Assembly: GCF_026914185.1 (NCBI RefSeq)
Contig: NC_070574.1
Span: 4,058,501 to 4,122,500, forward strand
Direction of reading: 5' to 3'
DNA length: 64,000 bases
Source of the DNA: Puccinia triticina
Lineage: Eukaryota > Basidiomycota > Pucciniomycetes > Pucciniales > Pucciniaceae
In this document: in pieces, positions 13,554-25,349 of the stretch
How the letters are laid out: each line of letters opens with the position of its first letter
Position numbering within the stretch: position 1 is the stretch's first letter
Program-made: the position numbers and the translations under genes
The notes under the pieces: model-generated
Databases searched by the model: none
What the model was told of the DNA's origin: nothing
What the model saw: only the letters and a program-made list of their open reading frames with translations

Positions 13554-16469
13554 AAAGTCATACATACTTATCTCTACAGAGAGAGATCCTTCTTCACTCG
13601 TTCTTCGTGTTATCATTATTGTTTCCTTTATGACGGGCCGCGAGTTTCTCACATATATAGATAGACAGATCGCGACCAGACACCGGGTAGATCGGTGCTT
13701 GCTTGTTTGCTCTTGGTTCTCGTTCCTTTTTCTTTTGGCGGGGGCAGCGAGTGACTGAAATCGCACCTTATGTGGGCGGGATGTTTTTATCTACCCTGCT
13801 ATACACATACATCGTGCAAAAATTGTTCAAGAGACTTGGCTTGACTAAATGTCGTAGGAAAATGTTGAACGAGAGACTTGCACACCCAGTTGCCTCTCCA
13901 TGCTGAGAGAACCAGGTGATAGCCAATCCTTTGCAGGCTCACCATGTCAGTGGGAGTAAGGTTTGGGGGAACAAAGGATGGACAAGATCATGGAGAATGC
14001 TTGCATGAGAGTTGAGGGCCTTGAGAGGCACTTTTGACATCCATTGATTGACATTGGAGCACCTCCGCAACCCCCCGCAGATGTGGGTTTAGACCCAGAT
14101 ATTTTTGCAGGGAAATCTAGCCTTTTGGGCTCTGGAGATCACTTCTGGGAGGGCCTTCAGATCTCAATGGGAAGTGGCATTTGCTCGCTTCTTCCTCTCT
14201 TCAACCCTGTGGAGTGTGCACTGTGCCCAATCAATCCGCAGGTTGCGTGGTCCTGGAAACATCATTCATACACATTTTGCTTGGATAGGGTGGACTCAGG
14301 TGGCTGGTCTTGTTCTACAGCAACCCACAGACAAACTTGCAATGAGGTACTAACACACTCAACACCATTAAGTCCAACAACAGCAGCAACAGGAACCCCT
14401 AAATTGGATTGTAGGAGGACATCACATAAGAAAAACCGGCTCCTGCAGCCTCAAATTGGATGGAGGAAGAGCGCCCAAGGGCTCCCTTGTGAAGCCAAAA
14501 ATATGTATACACGTACAGAGCATTTTTCTTGCTTGCAGTTCACCATTTATCCTGCTAAACAGAAGGCCACAAGGACCTTATTTTCTCCGAGCCAGTATAG
14601 TGCATCAAGCCCGTCTGTTGAAAAGCTCAAAGTGTGTGTGAGACACCCAAAACCCCCGCTTGGTGCATGGCCCAAGTTGGCGGGGTTTGGCACAAAGCCC
14701 TGCTGGGCCGAGGGCAAGCAAGGGTGCCACACCTGCCAAAGATGCGGCAAGACTAGCAGTGTATTGGCCCTTGATATTGACACATCCAATCGCCGGTACA
14801 CACACCAGCCTAGACACTGATGTTGCCGCAATGATCCCATTGGCCCAGAGCTTGGGGTCGGCCAAGCGGGACTTGGGCATATGTGCCAAGATCCGCTGCC
14901 CACCCGACTTCCCCCATCAAGCCCCCTGGTCACCTCCCAAACCCCGGGTGGCGCTTGGCCGCACGGGACTGGGGCATGTACATACCCAGAGGCGCTTGAT
15001 GTACTATATGCTGGAGTGTGGGGTGGACAAACTCCACAGAGTATGTTGGAGCGGAGAGGAGGTTGGAGAGGAGAAATGTAGATGTAAGGCTTTCAGTCAC
15101 AACACTACATGTATACCATCCTTTTCAATGGAAGGTCAAGCTTACCCCTGGCCCCAGCTCACTTGGATGATCTTTTGCCACTGAATTTTGTTTCATGGTT
15201 CATGCGTTTTGTCTTGTGCCCTGCAGAGAAGAAGATATTACAAATATTTCATGCAGACTAGGCCAGTCTTGCCTGTTCAATGAGAGAAAAAAAACTTACA
15301 CACTGTTTTGAGCACCCAGTTGTTGTGCCTTGATGGGCAGATTTTGGCCTGGGAGGGTTGCCTTTGTAGTGTACTTTCAGTTTCCTCTTTGGCCTGTGCA
15401 GGCTGTGGATGAGAGGGTAATTAATAGGGCAATTCACAACAGAATTTCTAAAAAACTTTAGGGCCCATTTTGAGGCATTTATGGAAAAAAAAGTCCGCAT
15501 TGGGGTGTTCCTTGGCAATCAGAACAGCTTCTACATCTTTCAAAAAGTTGTTCATAAAGGCCTGTGGAACCTCCTACTATCTTTTCTGGACAAGGTTGGT
15601 TGTATTCATTTTTTGATCAGAGTGGGAAACTTAGATGGATTTGGATGCATGGGCATATGCTGGTGTTTGACTGATGGCTGAGCAGACATACCCATTGTGG
15701 TAGATGGAAAAGTGAAAAATCAAAAGTTTTTCTATATCATATAATTACTTACACTAGGCATCAAGATACCACCAAATGGACCTCAGAAATGGATTCTATG
15801 GCATATTTCACCCCTAGTCATCACTGGAAGCATCACTGGAACCCTTCTGGATTGGAAGTTACACCTTGTTGGACCACTGGACACCCATCACACATTTGAC
15901 ATACCCAGTCACCAACCTGTCACAAGCCTCAAATTCAAGAATCACAGCATTATGCTAGCTATACACATCACAGGATACATACATACATCTCCCCATCAGA
16001 CCACATTCATTACATAGTATCAAGTACCCTTCTATTTCCATATTATGACATCATTCTACACTAACTCTGCAGCCTCAGACCTCACTTATGCACTTGTTGC
16101 ATCCACCTGTCAACTTATGCAGCCTCCTGTCACTTTATGCAGCCTTCATGCGGCCCGACTGCATTCTTCTGACATCATTTATGTACTCCTGACATATTAT
16201 GACATCACTTGTATCTACTCCTACTAGCTAAAATCTCTCAAACCCCTGTTCAGGTCAGCTAAAATACTTCAACCAGGGGCCCCCTTGTAGCTAAAATCCC
16301 TCACATTTTTTTACATAAGGAGCTCTCTCCCCCCCAGTTGTCATTCACACACCACCTTCACACTTACACCCTTATATTTGCAAATAACCACTGAACTCAC
16401 TCTCAACTCTCACATACCTGTCATTGAACAACTTCATCTGGAACCAGACCAGACCTATCACTTGATTAA

Positions 16470-16501
<32 letters not shown>

Positions 16502-17408
16502 ATCTGATAGCAGAAGGGCAGAGTTTTGCACCTCCATCATCCCCTTCACTATTCAACAAAAGGGTTTCACAACCACCTTTTGAGTCTTACACCATCTGAG
16601 GTGTTTGTTTCTCAGTGGCCAGTGGGGCCCAGACAAGTGGCTGTTGTGTACCCAGTTTTCAGTAAGCAGATCTTATTCTCATGAACTATCCCAGACAGCT
16701 TTGTCCAAGCAGTTGTCAGACAGACTTTGTCCAGCCAGTTTAGGATGGACCCAGAAGAAATTTACAAAACTTTTGGACACATTTTAAGGTGTTTACCAAG
16801 ATTTTTTCAAAAAATTGATAAATTGGACCAATTGACTGATGTCACCTGCTGCTGTGCATCTTACCAAAATTTTAAAATTTTGTTCATAAAGGCCTTAAAT
16901 TTGGCTCCAAAGTTTAGTAAAATTCAATTGTGAACCCCCCTAATGTATAAAAGTTACAAAAATATATGCACTAATGCTCCATAAAAGGAAAAAAAAAAAA
17001 AAAACCAGGGACAAGAAATACATAGTTTAGCATAACATCAAATAGTATTTATCATGATAACATACTGAGTTCAAATTAAAATTTAATGAATCATTGAGAG
17101 TCCTAATACATTATAAATCATTGGGTTAGTGAAAGGCTGTGGAAGGAATGATTAAATAAAAGGGTATTACTCGTTGATGATGGTGGTGATATAAGTGTGT
17201 GCATGGCAGGCACCAGGAAAGAAAAAGCATACATTTGTTCTGCTTTCTGGGACGCGAGGGGAAGGGCAAGAAGAGTGAGTGGGGGATGGTGGCAAGAAGA
17301 GAGGTGAAACGGACAAGGATGGAGGTATGAGGTGGTTAATCTTCCGGGGCAGGCAGGCCAGGGTCGAGAGAGTAACGGTGGATGCGGCTGGGTCTGATCG
17401 GCACTGAG
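13554..17408. other. Intergenic, repeat-rich, no gene assigned
   Basis: 13554-13900 is the probable 3' leader of the zinc transporter. 14760-15010 is a dispersed repeat (listed separately). 16030-16230 has repeated TTATGCAGCC and GACATCA motifs. 16988-17005 is an A-run. The longest open frame (14044-14820) has no recognisable domain and overlaps the repeat. 17162-17408 is probably the 3' leader of the DHHC gene. Confidence 0.5.
14760..15010 (-). repeat. Dispersed repeat, copy 1
   Basis: Its reverse complement matches 29868-30085 with scattered substitutions and small indels, for instance TTGGCCCTTGATATTGACAC at 14763 and TGTGCCAAGATC near 14882. No coding sequence or terminal repeat was identified. 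The nature of the parent element is unknown. Confidence 0.65.
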
Positions 17409-19246
17409 TCACGCGTGGATCGTTGGAGGATGAACATGTGTGAACAAGATGGAAGGAATCGTCAGTGATCTCGAGGGTCTCTCCAACACACAAGAATAAT
17501 ATGGCGAGAGAAAGGGACTCAAACGGATCCACCGAAGCGGTTGCCGACCCATGACACTCTGCCAATTGGCGGTATAGAACCTGCGCCAATCGCGATCTAG
17601 AAGGGATGTATGACTGGAGGGTGGGAGGGTATGGATAGGCGAGGGTGAAGAGGGGCTGGGCTGGGGCCGGGGATAGAGATGGTTGAGGAGGAAGGATTTG
17701 CGGTGGAGGGTGAAGCGGGTGTGGATGATTCTGCGAAGTTTTCTGCGGAAGAAGAAGGCGGATATCCGGGAGCGATAGTTAACGGACGAAGAATTCTGGT
17801 GATGGTGGACATCGGGGAAGGCATGGAGGATCTGTCGGAGGAGCTCGGCCTTGAACTTGCGGTCGGCCATGTGCTCGAGGGTGGTGAGGCCGTGGATGAG
17901 CAGATGCAGATGGGTGACCAGCAGCGAGCTGATGAAAAGCACGAACACCCCCGCGATTATCGCTGCTGAAAGCACCTCCCGTGCTGTACTTTCCGCCAAC
18001 GTTGCCATCCCTCCCACAGCTTGGCCCTCTTCCTCCAAGCCTCGCAGCTCGCGCGTTCCGAATAGATCACTCTTCGTTCCATTCGTACTCTGTCTATCTT
18101 CGACTAGCTTGACTGTCATGACTATAAAGACCGTGACACAGTACATGGACGACCATTGCAGGAAATTCAAAACTGTGATAGTCGTGTCAGTTTGGTTTGG
18201 AGCAAAAGAGCCACCTCTTGCAGACTGACAGAATTTGTAATTGTAGGCCCCCACACATCTGCCTACCCATGGACAGCTGTTTGTAAATAACAAAAGTCAG
18301 AGCGGGGTGTGCATGAGGACAAGAAAATAGGCCGAAAGGAAGAGACAAACTGGTGGTCCATCTTGAGCACGCAAGCGTTACAGCGTCTGCAATGATGGGA
18401 TCGAGGGGGCTTGAAGGACCTGCATCGTTTACAGAACTTGGGATCGGTCGTGTTTGCAGGGGGATATTGATCATCGAGGTAGATGGTGAACTGGTTGGTG
18501 CAGAACTGGATGAAGGCCGGGTTAGTTTCGAGGGTGTGGATTGCTCTGCTGATTGATGATTTCCGTGTTCGGAGAAGACGGGCGAGGAACGGTCTGGTGG
18601 AGCTGGATGGGGTGGGCTCCTTTTGGGCTTGGTCTTGGCTGGGCGAAGCGAGGCTATCCCTGGGGTGTGCAGAGGGTGGTATGAAGACTGGGGATGGTTT
18701 GGATGGTTCTTCTGGGCGTCCCTCCGGGCTCGCTGGCCGTGGCGGCTGGGATGATGATGATGATGCTGATGATGCTGATGGTGATGAGGGCAGGTTGTTG
18801 GTCTTGGTATGGTCGGTGTCCGAGCTGGTTTGGTGGGTGGCAGCCTGGTGGACGAAGAGGGTTGGGCTGGGGGCTTCTGAGGGGGTGCTGTCTGCGTTCT
18901 GCTGGCTCTCGCCGGGCGGTGGCTGGGGTGGGGGGCTGTTTGGGGTGAGGATGTTGTGGTGGGTGGGTGGTGGGTAGCCTGGCGGGGTGAGGAGGATCCT
19001 GAGGTAGGACTGATTTGTTTTGGGATGTGGTAGTTAGTTAGTTAGTTGTTTAGTTGGTTATGGCTAGTTAGTCTGTGGCTCGGGACTCACCCAGAGGGAG
19101 AGGATGGCGAGCAGGTTGATGATGATAGTCGGGGTCTTGCTGTGCTGGCTGGCTGTGCTGAGGGTGACGAGCTCCAAGTAGGCGAAGCTGGAGAGGACGA
19201 GCGAGACGAGGAAGTGGTTCTTGATGAAGTGGGTGGTCTTCTTCAT
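17409..19246 (-). CDS. DHHC-type protein S-palmitoyltransferase
   Basis: Four exons that sum to exactly 542 codons (541 aa): 19091-19246, 18351-19009, 18230-18276, 17409-18172. It should transfer palmitate from acyl-CoA to cysteines of target proteins at an internal or plasma membrane. The N-terminus has hydrophobic segments (NHFLVSLVLSSFAYLELVTL and IIINLLAILSLW), then a long Ser/Pro/Asp-rich cytosolic loop. The zinc/catalytic domain reads KFCKRCRSFKPPRSHHCRRC, then [20 protein letters not shown], so catalytic DHHC is intact. Two further membrane segments follow (WSSMYCVTVFIVMTV and LSAAIIAGVFVLFISSLLV), with TTLE as the TTxE motif of the family. The His codon of DH-H-C is split by the intron 18277-18350. 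C-terminus NWQSVMGRQPLRW resembles the family's conserved tail. The particular paralogue is not resolved. Confidence 0.9.
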
Positions 19247-19370
19247 GGTTCCAGATGGGAAATCATTTTTTAATTAAATATTTAAATATAGTAAAGGATC
19301 GAACAACTTGGAGTTACATAAGATGTGCTATAGCAAAAAAAAAAACAAAAAACAACCGCAGCACAATGTT

Positions 19371-21637
19371 TTAGCAGCCACCGCCTGCATGCTCTCGGAC
19401 CACCGCCAGCATCCCATCGAGGTAAGCATCGATGGCCAGCCGCTGATGATCCCCCCCGGATGATCTACAGCCAACAGCAACCCTGGCATGAGCCAGCAGG
19501 GGCAAGCGTCTCAACGAGCGACCAGACATACCCTGTGAAGAAAACACACACACACATAAACAACCACCAACCAACGCCACGAACAAAGTACTCACACTGG
19601 CTGCCTCTGCGATAGCCAGCAAGCGCAAGGACGCGTCGCGTATCCGCTTGGAACCAACCAGGCTGGCTTGCTGAGTAGCACCTGGATGGGTATTGTCGCC
19701 TGTGGAGCGTCGGACTGCTCGACTCGAACCAGGATCATCCGCATTCGCTGGGGCCCAGTCAGACAACTGGTCACCAGACATCACTGCTTCCTTGTAATCT
19801 AAGAATTTCTGCCCAAGCCATCCGTCATCATTAGAGCCCATCAGATCAGTCGCTCACTTCTCTCTGTCTTATCAAGGAAATACGCACCCGTGCTGTCAGG
19901 ATTTTGGTCTGCACTAACTCCTTCAAACATGTGCGTAGGATCCAGTAAACCGCCTCAGGAGAGGGCAATCCAATATACTGCTTAATATCCGCTCGATCCA
20001 GAAACGCATCATCTAAAATCACAACGATCCAGCTTCAATCTCTGAAACATCCCTCACCCTCCAAAGAAAGAAAAATACCGACCGATTGAGCCTGTTAAGT
20101 TCGAAGTAGTCAGGACCAAGATGTTCTTATAATGTCTGAGCTTATCCAAAGCCGTCAGCAATGAATTCACAGCCTATAGAAACATGGCGGGCATGATGAG
20201 CGTTCTAGTAAGCCTAAGATATGGAGCTCAGAGACGTACCCGCAAGGCATCGCTTGGTTCACTTCCTGAGGCCCCAGAGGAGCGTGAACCAGCAAGACTT
20301 TCGACTTCATCTAGAGACAAAGCAAGTATTCCAAGTGTTGATGATGAGCTCTCAACAGAGCGACAAGAAAAGTCTCCGCAAAGAGAGCCAGAGAGAGAGA
20401 GAGAGAGACCTACCGATGAGAACCAAGACGAAGACGTCGGCGTTCTCGGCGATCTGCTCAATCTTTGTAAACAGGCTGTTGACCAACTTGCCGCTCTCAC
20501 TGAACCATTTAGAAAACAGCGAGTGGGAATTGATCTCGACAAGCTCGGTCTTCTGGTATCTGCGTCGACCACCCGCTTCATCAGTCCAACCCCCGATGAT
20601 CTCCATACCCCTGTCGGCTCCCCCTCCCACACACACACACACACACACACACACATCTGATCACCCAAGAGAGATAGTCACGCACATTTCTGATAGCCGG
20701 ATCGACACCTTCTGGGCAAGTGCTTTGCATAACGACGTCTTCCCCGTTCCTGGTGGACCATGAAGTAAAACTAATCGATGCCAGGCTATCAGGTTCGGGT
20801 TCACGTTTTGCTCGGCAAAGATAATCGAAGAATAGCTGGTAGATCGTCAACATCTATCAGTATAATGAGATGTTTTTTTATTTTTATTTTTTTGAAAGGA
20901 TCAAAGAAAATCTGACATGTAGTTGAGCAGCTTAGTCTTCAAGCCTTCCTCGTAGATCAGACTCTCCCAAATCCCCTCGCATCGGTTCGCGGGCAGCTCG
21001 ATCCGAGAAGCCGCGACATCACCGCCCTCGTCGTCGGGCTCGGGCTCGTGGCCGAGCTCGGAGGTGTCGGTCGGATTGGCACAGAGCATCGCGATCCTGT
21101 CTTCCCCTTCCGCCGGCAGCTCGTAAACATGGATATGTAGACTCACCGCCTGGATCGCCACTAGTCTCGTCCCTTGGCCTGTCAGCATCGATTCATTCGT
21201 GCGGAGATCATTTGTTAATATCGTTCATCATGGTTTTCGGCTTCACAATCGATCCACTACTTACCACTTTCTGCACAGTAAACACTGTATACTTCATTCA
21301 CTAGGAACTTGATGTCTTCCCATCCAGGCACAAAAGAATGAGTTTCCAGTGTAGTAAAACTTGATTTTATTTTAATACATCAAAAACAAAATTGACCCCC
21401 CACAACACAGCCAAAAAAAAAAAAAAAAAAAAAAAACAATGTAAACATTTTTTTTTTTTTTCAAAGGAAGAGGGTTCCCCAATTACTATAAATATACCGC
21501 TTAGAGCGGAAGATATAGAAGATGATAGACTGACTGACTTATCAGTAATGTATCGTCCGATCGTCCGCCGTACAGTATCGTACAAGATGGTCGAATTGGA
21601 ACGAAGTCTGACTTCAACTGGAGTACACACCAAATAA
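19371..21637 (-). CDS. PCH2: Pch2/TRIP13 AAA+ ATPase
   Basis: Pachytene/spindle checkpoint ATPase that remodels HORMA-domain proteins (Hop1, Mad2) in meiosis and mitosis. Exons read from about 21630 down: N-terminal block [39 protein letters not shown], then [20 protein letters not shown] and LLNY(I). Walker A is [13 protein letters not shown] (near 20760), followed by [20 protein letters not shown]; Walker B is VFVLVLIDEVESL, split by an intron after LI; sensor-like LTTSNLTGS and [17 protein letters not shown]-terminus [18 protein letters not shown]. At least nine exons with introns of 50-100 nt. A (CA)14 repeat (20628-20655) and a GA repeat (20390-20408) lie within introns. No in-frame ATG was found upstream of VEVRLR, so the start is unresolved. 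The 3' end is the TAA at 19371. Confidence 0.9.
20628..20655. repeat. (CA)14 microsatellite in a PCH2 intron
   Basis: Fourteen CA units on the plus strand, inside the intron between the exons encoding [13 protein letters not shown] and [13 protein letters not shown] of the Pch2-like gene. Confidence 0.9.
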
Positions 21638-21689
21638 AATGTGAGCGGGCAGATCAATAAGGGGAAGGCATGAAGAGCAGGCCAAGGGT

Positions 21690-22531
21690 CTAGGAAGACA
21701 GACTATGGAGAGAGTGTTTGATTTCAGTAGTTTCTTGGTCTTGGTCATCATCATCATCGTCTTCTTCTTCTTCTTCGATCAGGGGACGCTTGGGTGTTAG
21801 TCGTTGATGTTCGTTGTCCGAGTTACTCTCCAGCTCGTCGTTTTCAAGTTCCCCGCTGACCTCATTGATGAACAGACTTTCGGACTGAGCATCTAGTTCG
21901 ACGCCATCGACGTTGGCGAGTTCGGCCGAGTCATCGGTGGGCGCGGGCTCGACGGGGGTGGAGAAAGTGCTAGCCATCGCGGGAACGTCTGGGACGGAGG
22001 TGATGATGTGGGGGAGAGAGCTGCCCTGGAGTAGAGGGGATGGCTGGGCGAGCTCGACGTCTCGCTTCCGCTTGGCTGAGCCGTTTGGTGGCTCGTTGCT
22101 CGGCTCCTGCTGGCTGACCGCCGCGCTGTAGGTGTGCTGTGGCTCGTTCGGGCTTCGTGCCGTTGGCTCCGGCTGTGGCGTTCGTATTACACGGCTTGGT
22201 GGTGGGGGGGATGGGGCCAGAAGGACTTTGCAGTTCCGATCCATGAAGTGATATGTCTTTGTATTTTGGATGTGTTCGTGTTTCGGATATGTATTCCTTC
22301 GCAATTATGGACATGCATTCGGCTCTTCGTCGCTGGCTTGGATCGAGATCGGCATGATGCCCGCCAGTTTTCTGTGTTGGTCAAGAAGCGTGTTCGCTCA
22401 CCAATCGGCCTTTTCCTTGTGTCGATGGCCTGCTTCAGCTTGTCAGCTGGCTTGCCGATTCGCTAAGTTGGCGAAGACATCGGTAGTCTTGCAGGCTGAG
22501 ACCACACCACACAGTCTTGAGCAAGAACCAT
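21690..22531 (-). CDS. Unidentified protein with nuclear signal and acidic C-terminus
   Basis: Last exon 21690 to about 22290 reads with a KRKR nuclear-localisation-like cluster (SAKRKRDVELAQPSP), Pro/Ser/Glu-rich linkers and a strongly acidic tail (EEEEEDDDDDDQDQETTE). An upstream exon near 22390-22455 (PADKLKQAIDTRKRP) joins through a GTGAGC donor. An ATG at 22531-22529 overlaps, on the opposite strand, the ATG of the Bet2 gene; whether it is the true start is uncertain. The stop at 21690 leaves about 50 bp before the Pch2-like gene, which runs the same way. I do not recognise the family. Low-complexity content argues for a nuclear, largely disordered protein; this is inference. Confidence 0.5.
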
Positions 22532-24035
22532 GTCAGACTCACCGGCAGAATTTCTGCCCACGAAGCTACTGGCCGAGAAACACATCGAGTATATCCAATC
22601 ACTCGATCAAGTTGAGCAACACCAATCTCCCATTCACCGAGTCCGACTGACTGACTGGCTGACAACATCTGCTATAGAACCGGAATAGCTTGGCGTATCA
22701 TCTCACGGAGCATCTACGGATGAATGGCGTCTATTGGGGTCTCGCCTCGACCTTACTACTCGACCGTCCGGACGGATTGCCGAGGCAGGAGATGATCGAC
22801 TGGGTGATGAGCTGCTGGGAGCCAGAATCGGGTGGGCGCTTTCTGCCAGCCACGATCACATCAAGTAATCCACTCTTTCCAACGAGCCTGCTCGCCACTG
22901 ATCCATTTCTCCATCAATCTTTCGTCTTCCCTCAAGGTGGCTTCAGACCCCATCCTGGCCACGACCCTCACATCCACTCCACCCTGAGTGCTATCCAAAT
23001 CTTAACGATGCAGAACGCTATCGATGTGCTGGAAAAACCCAAGGTGATCGATTGTTAGTCCGTTTTATATCAGAACTCATTCCGCCAAACCAGCCTGATG
23101 AGCCATGTTCTGTTCTTATCCCGCTTGATTTTCAAATTTGAGGAGATATCCTTTCGCTCTTCGATCCGGAAAGAGGGTCCTTCTCGGGCGATAGCTGGGG
23201 CGAAACCGATGCCCGATTCTCGTACTGTGCAGTCTCTGGACTAGCCCTGCTGGGTGGATTGGAAAGGCTGGATCGCGAGCGGGTGGTCGGATTCATCTCG
23301 CGATGCCAGAACTTTGACGGCGGCTTTGGGATGGTCGAGGGGGCTGAATCACATGCTGCGTATGGTCAGTCTGGTCCCCCTTTATTTTATTTTTTTATAA
23401 TCTTCCCGTCTCGCCCGTCCGCTGAATTGACTCGATCTCTCTCCCGACAGTGTGGACATGTGTTGGCACATTGGCCATTCTCGGTAGACTGGATATGGTA
23501 GACAAAAATACCTTGGGATGGTGGCTTAGTGAGCGACAGGTCCCGAACGGAGGATTAAACGGACGCCCTGAAAAATTGGAAGACGTGAGCTCTTACTGTA
23601 CTGTCTGAGCTCCTTGAGGAGTATCCAATCGGATCTCTCATGTTTGATTTGGTTTCTCTAGGTCTGCTACTCCTGGTGGGCTCTTGCTTCCTTGGTCATC
23701 ATCGGCAAAGCCGAATGGATCGACCGATCAAAACTTACCTCATTCATCTTGTCCTGCCAAGTTGAGTGAATTTTAATGATCTTTGCCACCATTATTTCTA
23801 CAATACGAGTTGCTAATTTTTAACCCAATTCGCGTTCTTCCCCTTCTCCAAATTTTCACAGGATCCTGATTCCGGTGGAATAGCTGATCGGCCAGGTGAC
23901 ATGCCCGATGTCTGGCACACCGTGTTCGGCCTGGCGGGCCTGTCTATGCTGGGATATGAAGGACTGAAACCGGTCGACCCAGTGTTCTGTATGCCTGCTC
24001 AGTTCACCAAAGGATTGGTTGAAGAAAACTCTTAG
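22530..24035 (+). CDS. BET2: Rab geranylgeranyltransferase (GGTase II) beta subunit
   Basis: Seven exons (22530-22610, 22678-22831, 22937-23053, 23146-23364, 23451-23584, 23662-23760, 23862-24035) sum to 326 codons, the usual length of the family. It forms the catalytic subunit that attaches geranylgeranyl groups to the C-terminal cysteines of Rab GTPases with Mad2-independent partner Bet4 and the escort protein. Prenyltransferase repeats are clear: [60 protein letters not shown] and [19 protein letters not shown]. Residues of the family's zinc site are present: Asp in [10 protein letters not shown] (the D of the D-x-C motif), the Cys after it, and His in DVWHTVFGL. All six introns have GT-AG ends and 63-101 nt lengths. 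Transcribed away from the acidic-protein gene with almost no spacer. Confidence 0.93.
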
Positions 24036-25349
24036 GATAGCAATATTGGTAAACATCATGATGTTGCTCCTTCTTCAGCCGCTATTTCCTAGGCACTATT
24101 TTTTTCAAGGCTCATTCGCAAACAGTAGTGGATCGTTGTATCCGAAATTTCAACTGAGTTGGAAGCCCCTAGTCCCCAAAAAAGATTTACCAGGGCTCAC
24201 ATCTTACAACATGGATCGTTGCATTTTTTCTTTAGTTCACAGAAGTGTAGCCTGTTACTTATATTGGGTTCGGGTAGCTTTTTGTTTCTTTTCGTAATTT
24301 GTACGGCAGACCGGCAGTGTGCGCTCTTCTCAACCCCAATCATGGACTTCGGATATGAATTCTACTCTCTTCATTCATGCCTGGACACCATGCCCAATAA
24401 TTTCTCATAAAAAGGGAAAACAGGACAGGAGCACGAGCATGTCTCAAGAATCAGGTGATGCTGAATCCCCCAACTTTTGACTCTGTAATTGTATGAGGGA
24501 GAGCTTGTATATGAGAATTTGCGACGAGCTGAATGAAGTGTATTTTAGCACAAATCGCTCACCCGTCCATGCCTAGTTATATTTGTCTGGCCGAGTCCCT
24601 TCTACTGTTCCTTTTGTTTGACGCGTATGAGATCACCTTACATAAAGTTGGAATCCGAGTATGAGCGGCCTGTCTGTTTCTGGTTTGGACACTTGGTGGC
24701 CACAGCTAGTCAGAGCGGCATCTGAGAAACATGCCACCCTGTATTTTACTGCCTGAGGCATGCAAGGTGGTTGGTACCAAGACCCGGGAAACATGTGGGC
24801 GCTATGTTTCTGTTCTTGAGACAACATGCTGATCAGCAAGAACGGCATCGGAGAGACATATTGATTGCTGGCCAGTTCCGTTCAAACCCATAAGAGTCGG
24901 CTGTTGCTAAAGGTCAATACAGAAATACAAGGTCACATCTTCAGCATACTAAAACAAAGACCTTGTCAGAGCAGGGCAAGTCGGCTCGAAATATGTAGAC
25001 TGACCGGTACACGGTCTCGATGAAGCTGTTCTTGGCTCGACCGACGCCATCCAAGCCGGTTATGACGCACCCAAAGCTAGGCCGTCCCTTGAACATGCCG
25101 GGCAGTGGGGCACCCTGGAGTTGCGCTCAACTCCGTGAAGACAGCTGGCGAGCTTAGACGTTATAACCTCCACCAATTGATCCGAATGTCTCGCAGTCCT
25201 GAACCCGCTGCCACTAGAAGCATCATTCACACTCTACTCACAAGTTTGGTTAACCGAAAAGACAACTCAGAAGCGTTCAATTTTTCTCCGCTCTTGCCTT
25301 GCAAAGCTCATCTTAACCGCAATCACTTTATTTACATATTTGCATCAAG
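24036..25349. other. Intergenic, no gene seen
   Basis: AT-rich 3' flank of the Bet2 gene and 5' flank of the secreted-protein gene. Only short open frames without recognisable features. No terminal inverted repeats noted. Confidence 0.5.

Noticed and set aside
14044..14820. 258-codon open frame
   Set aside because: Overlaps a dispersed repeat and has no recognisable domain or conserved composition.
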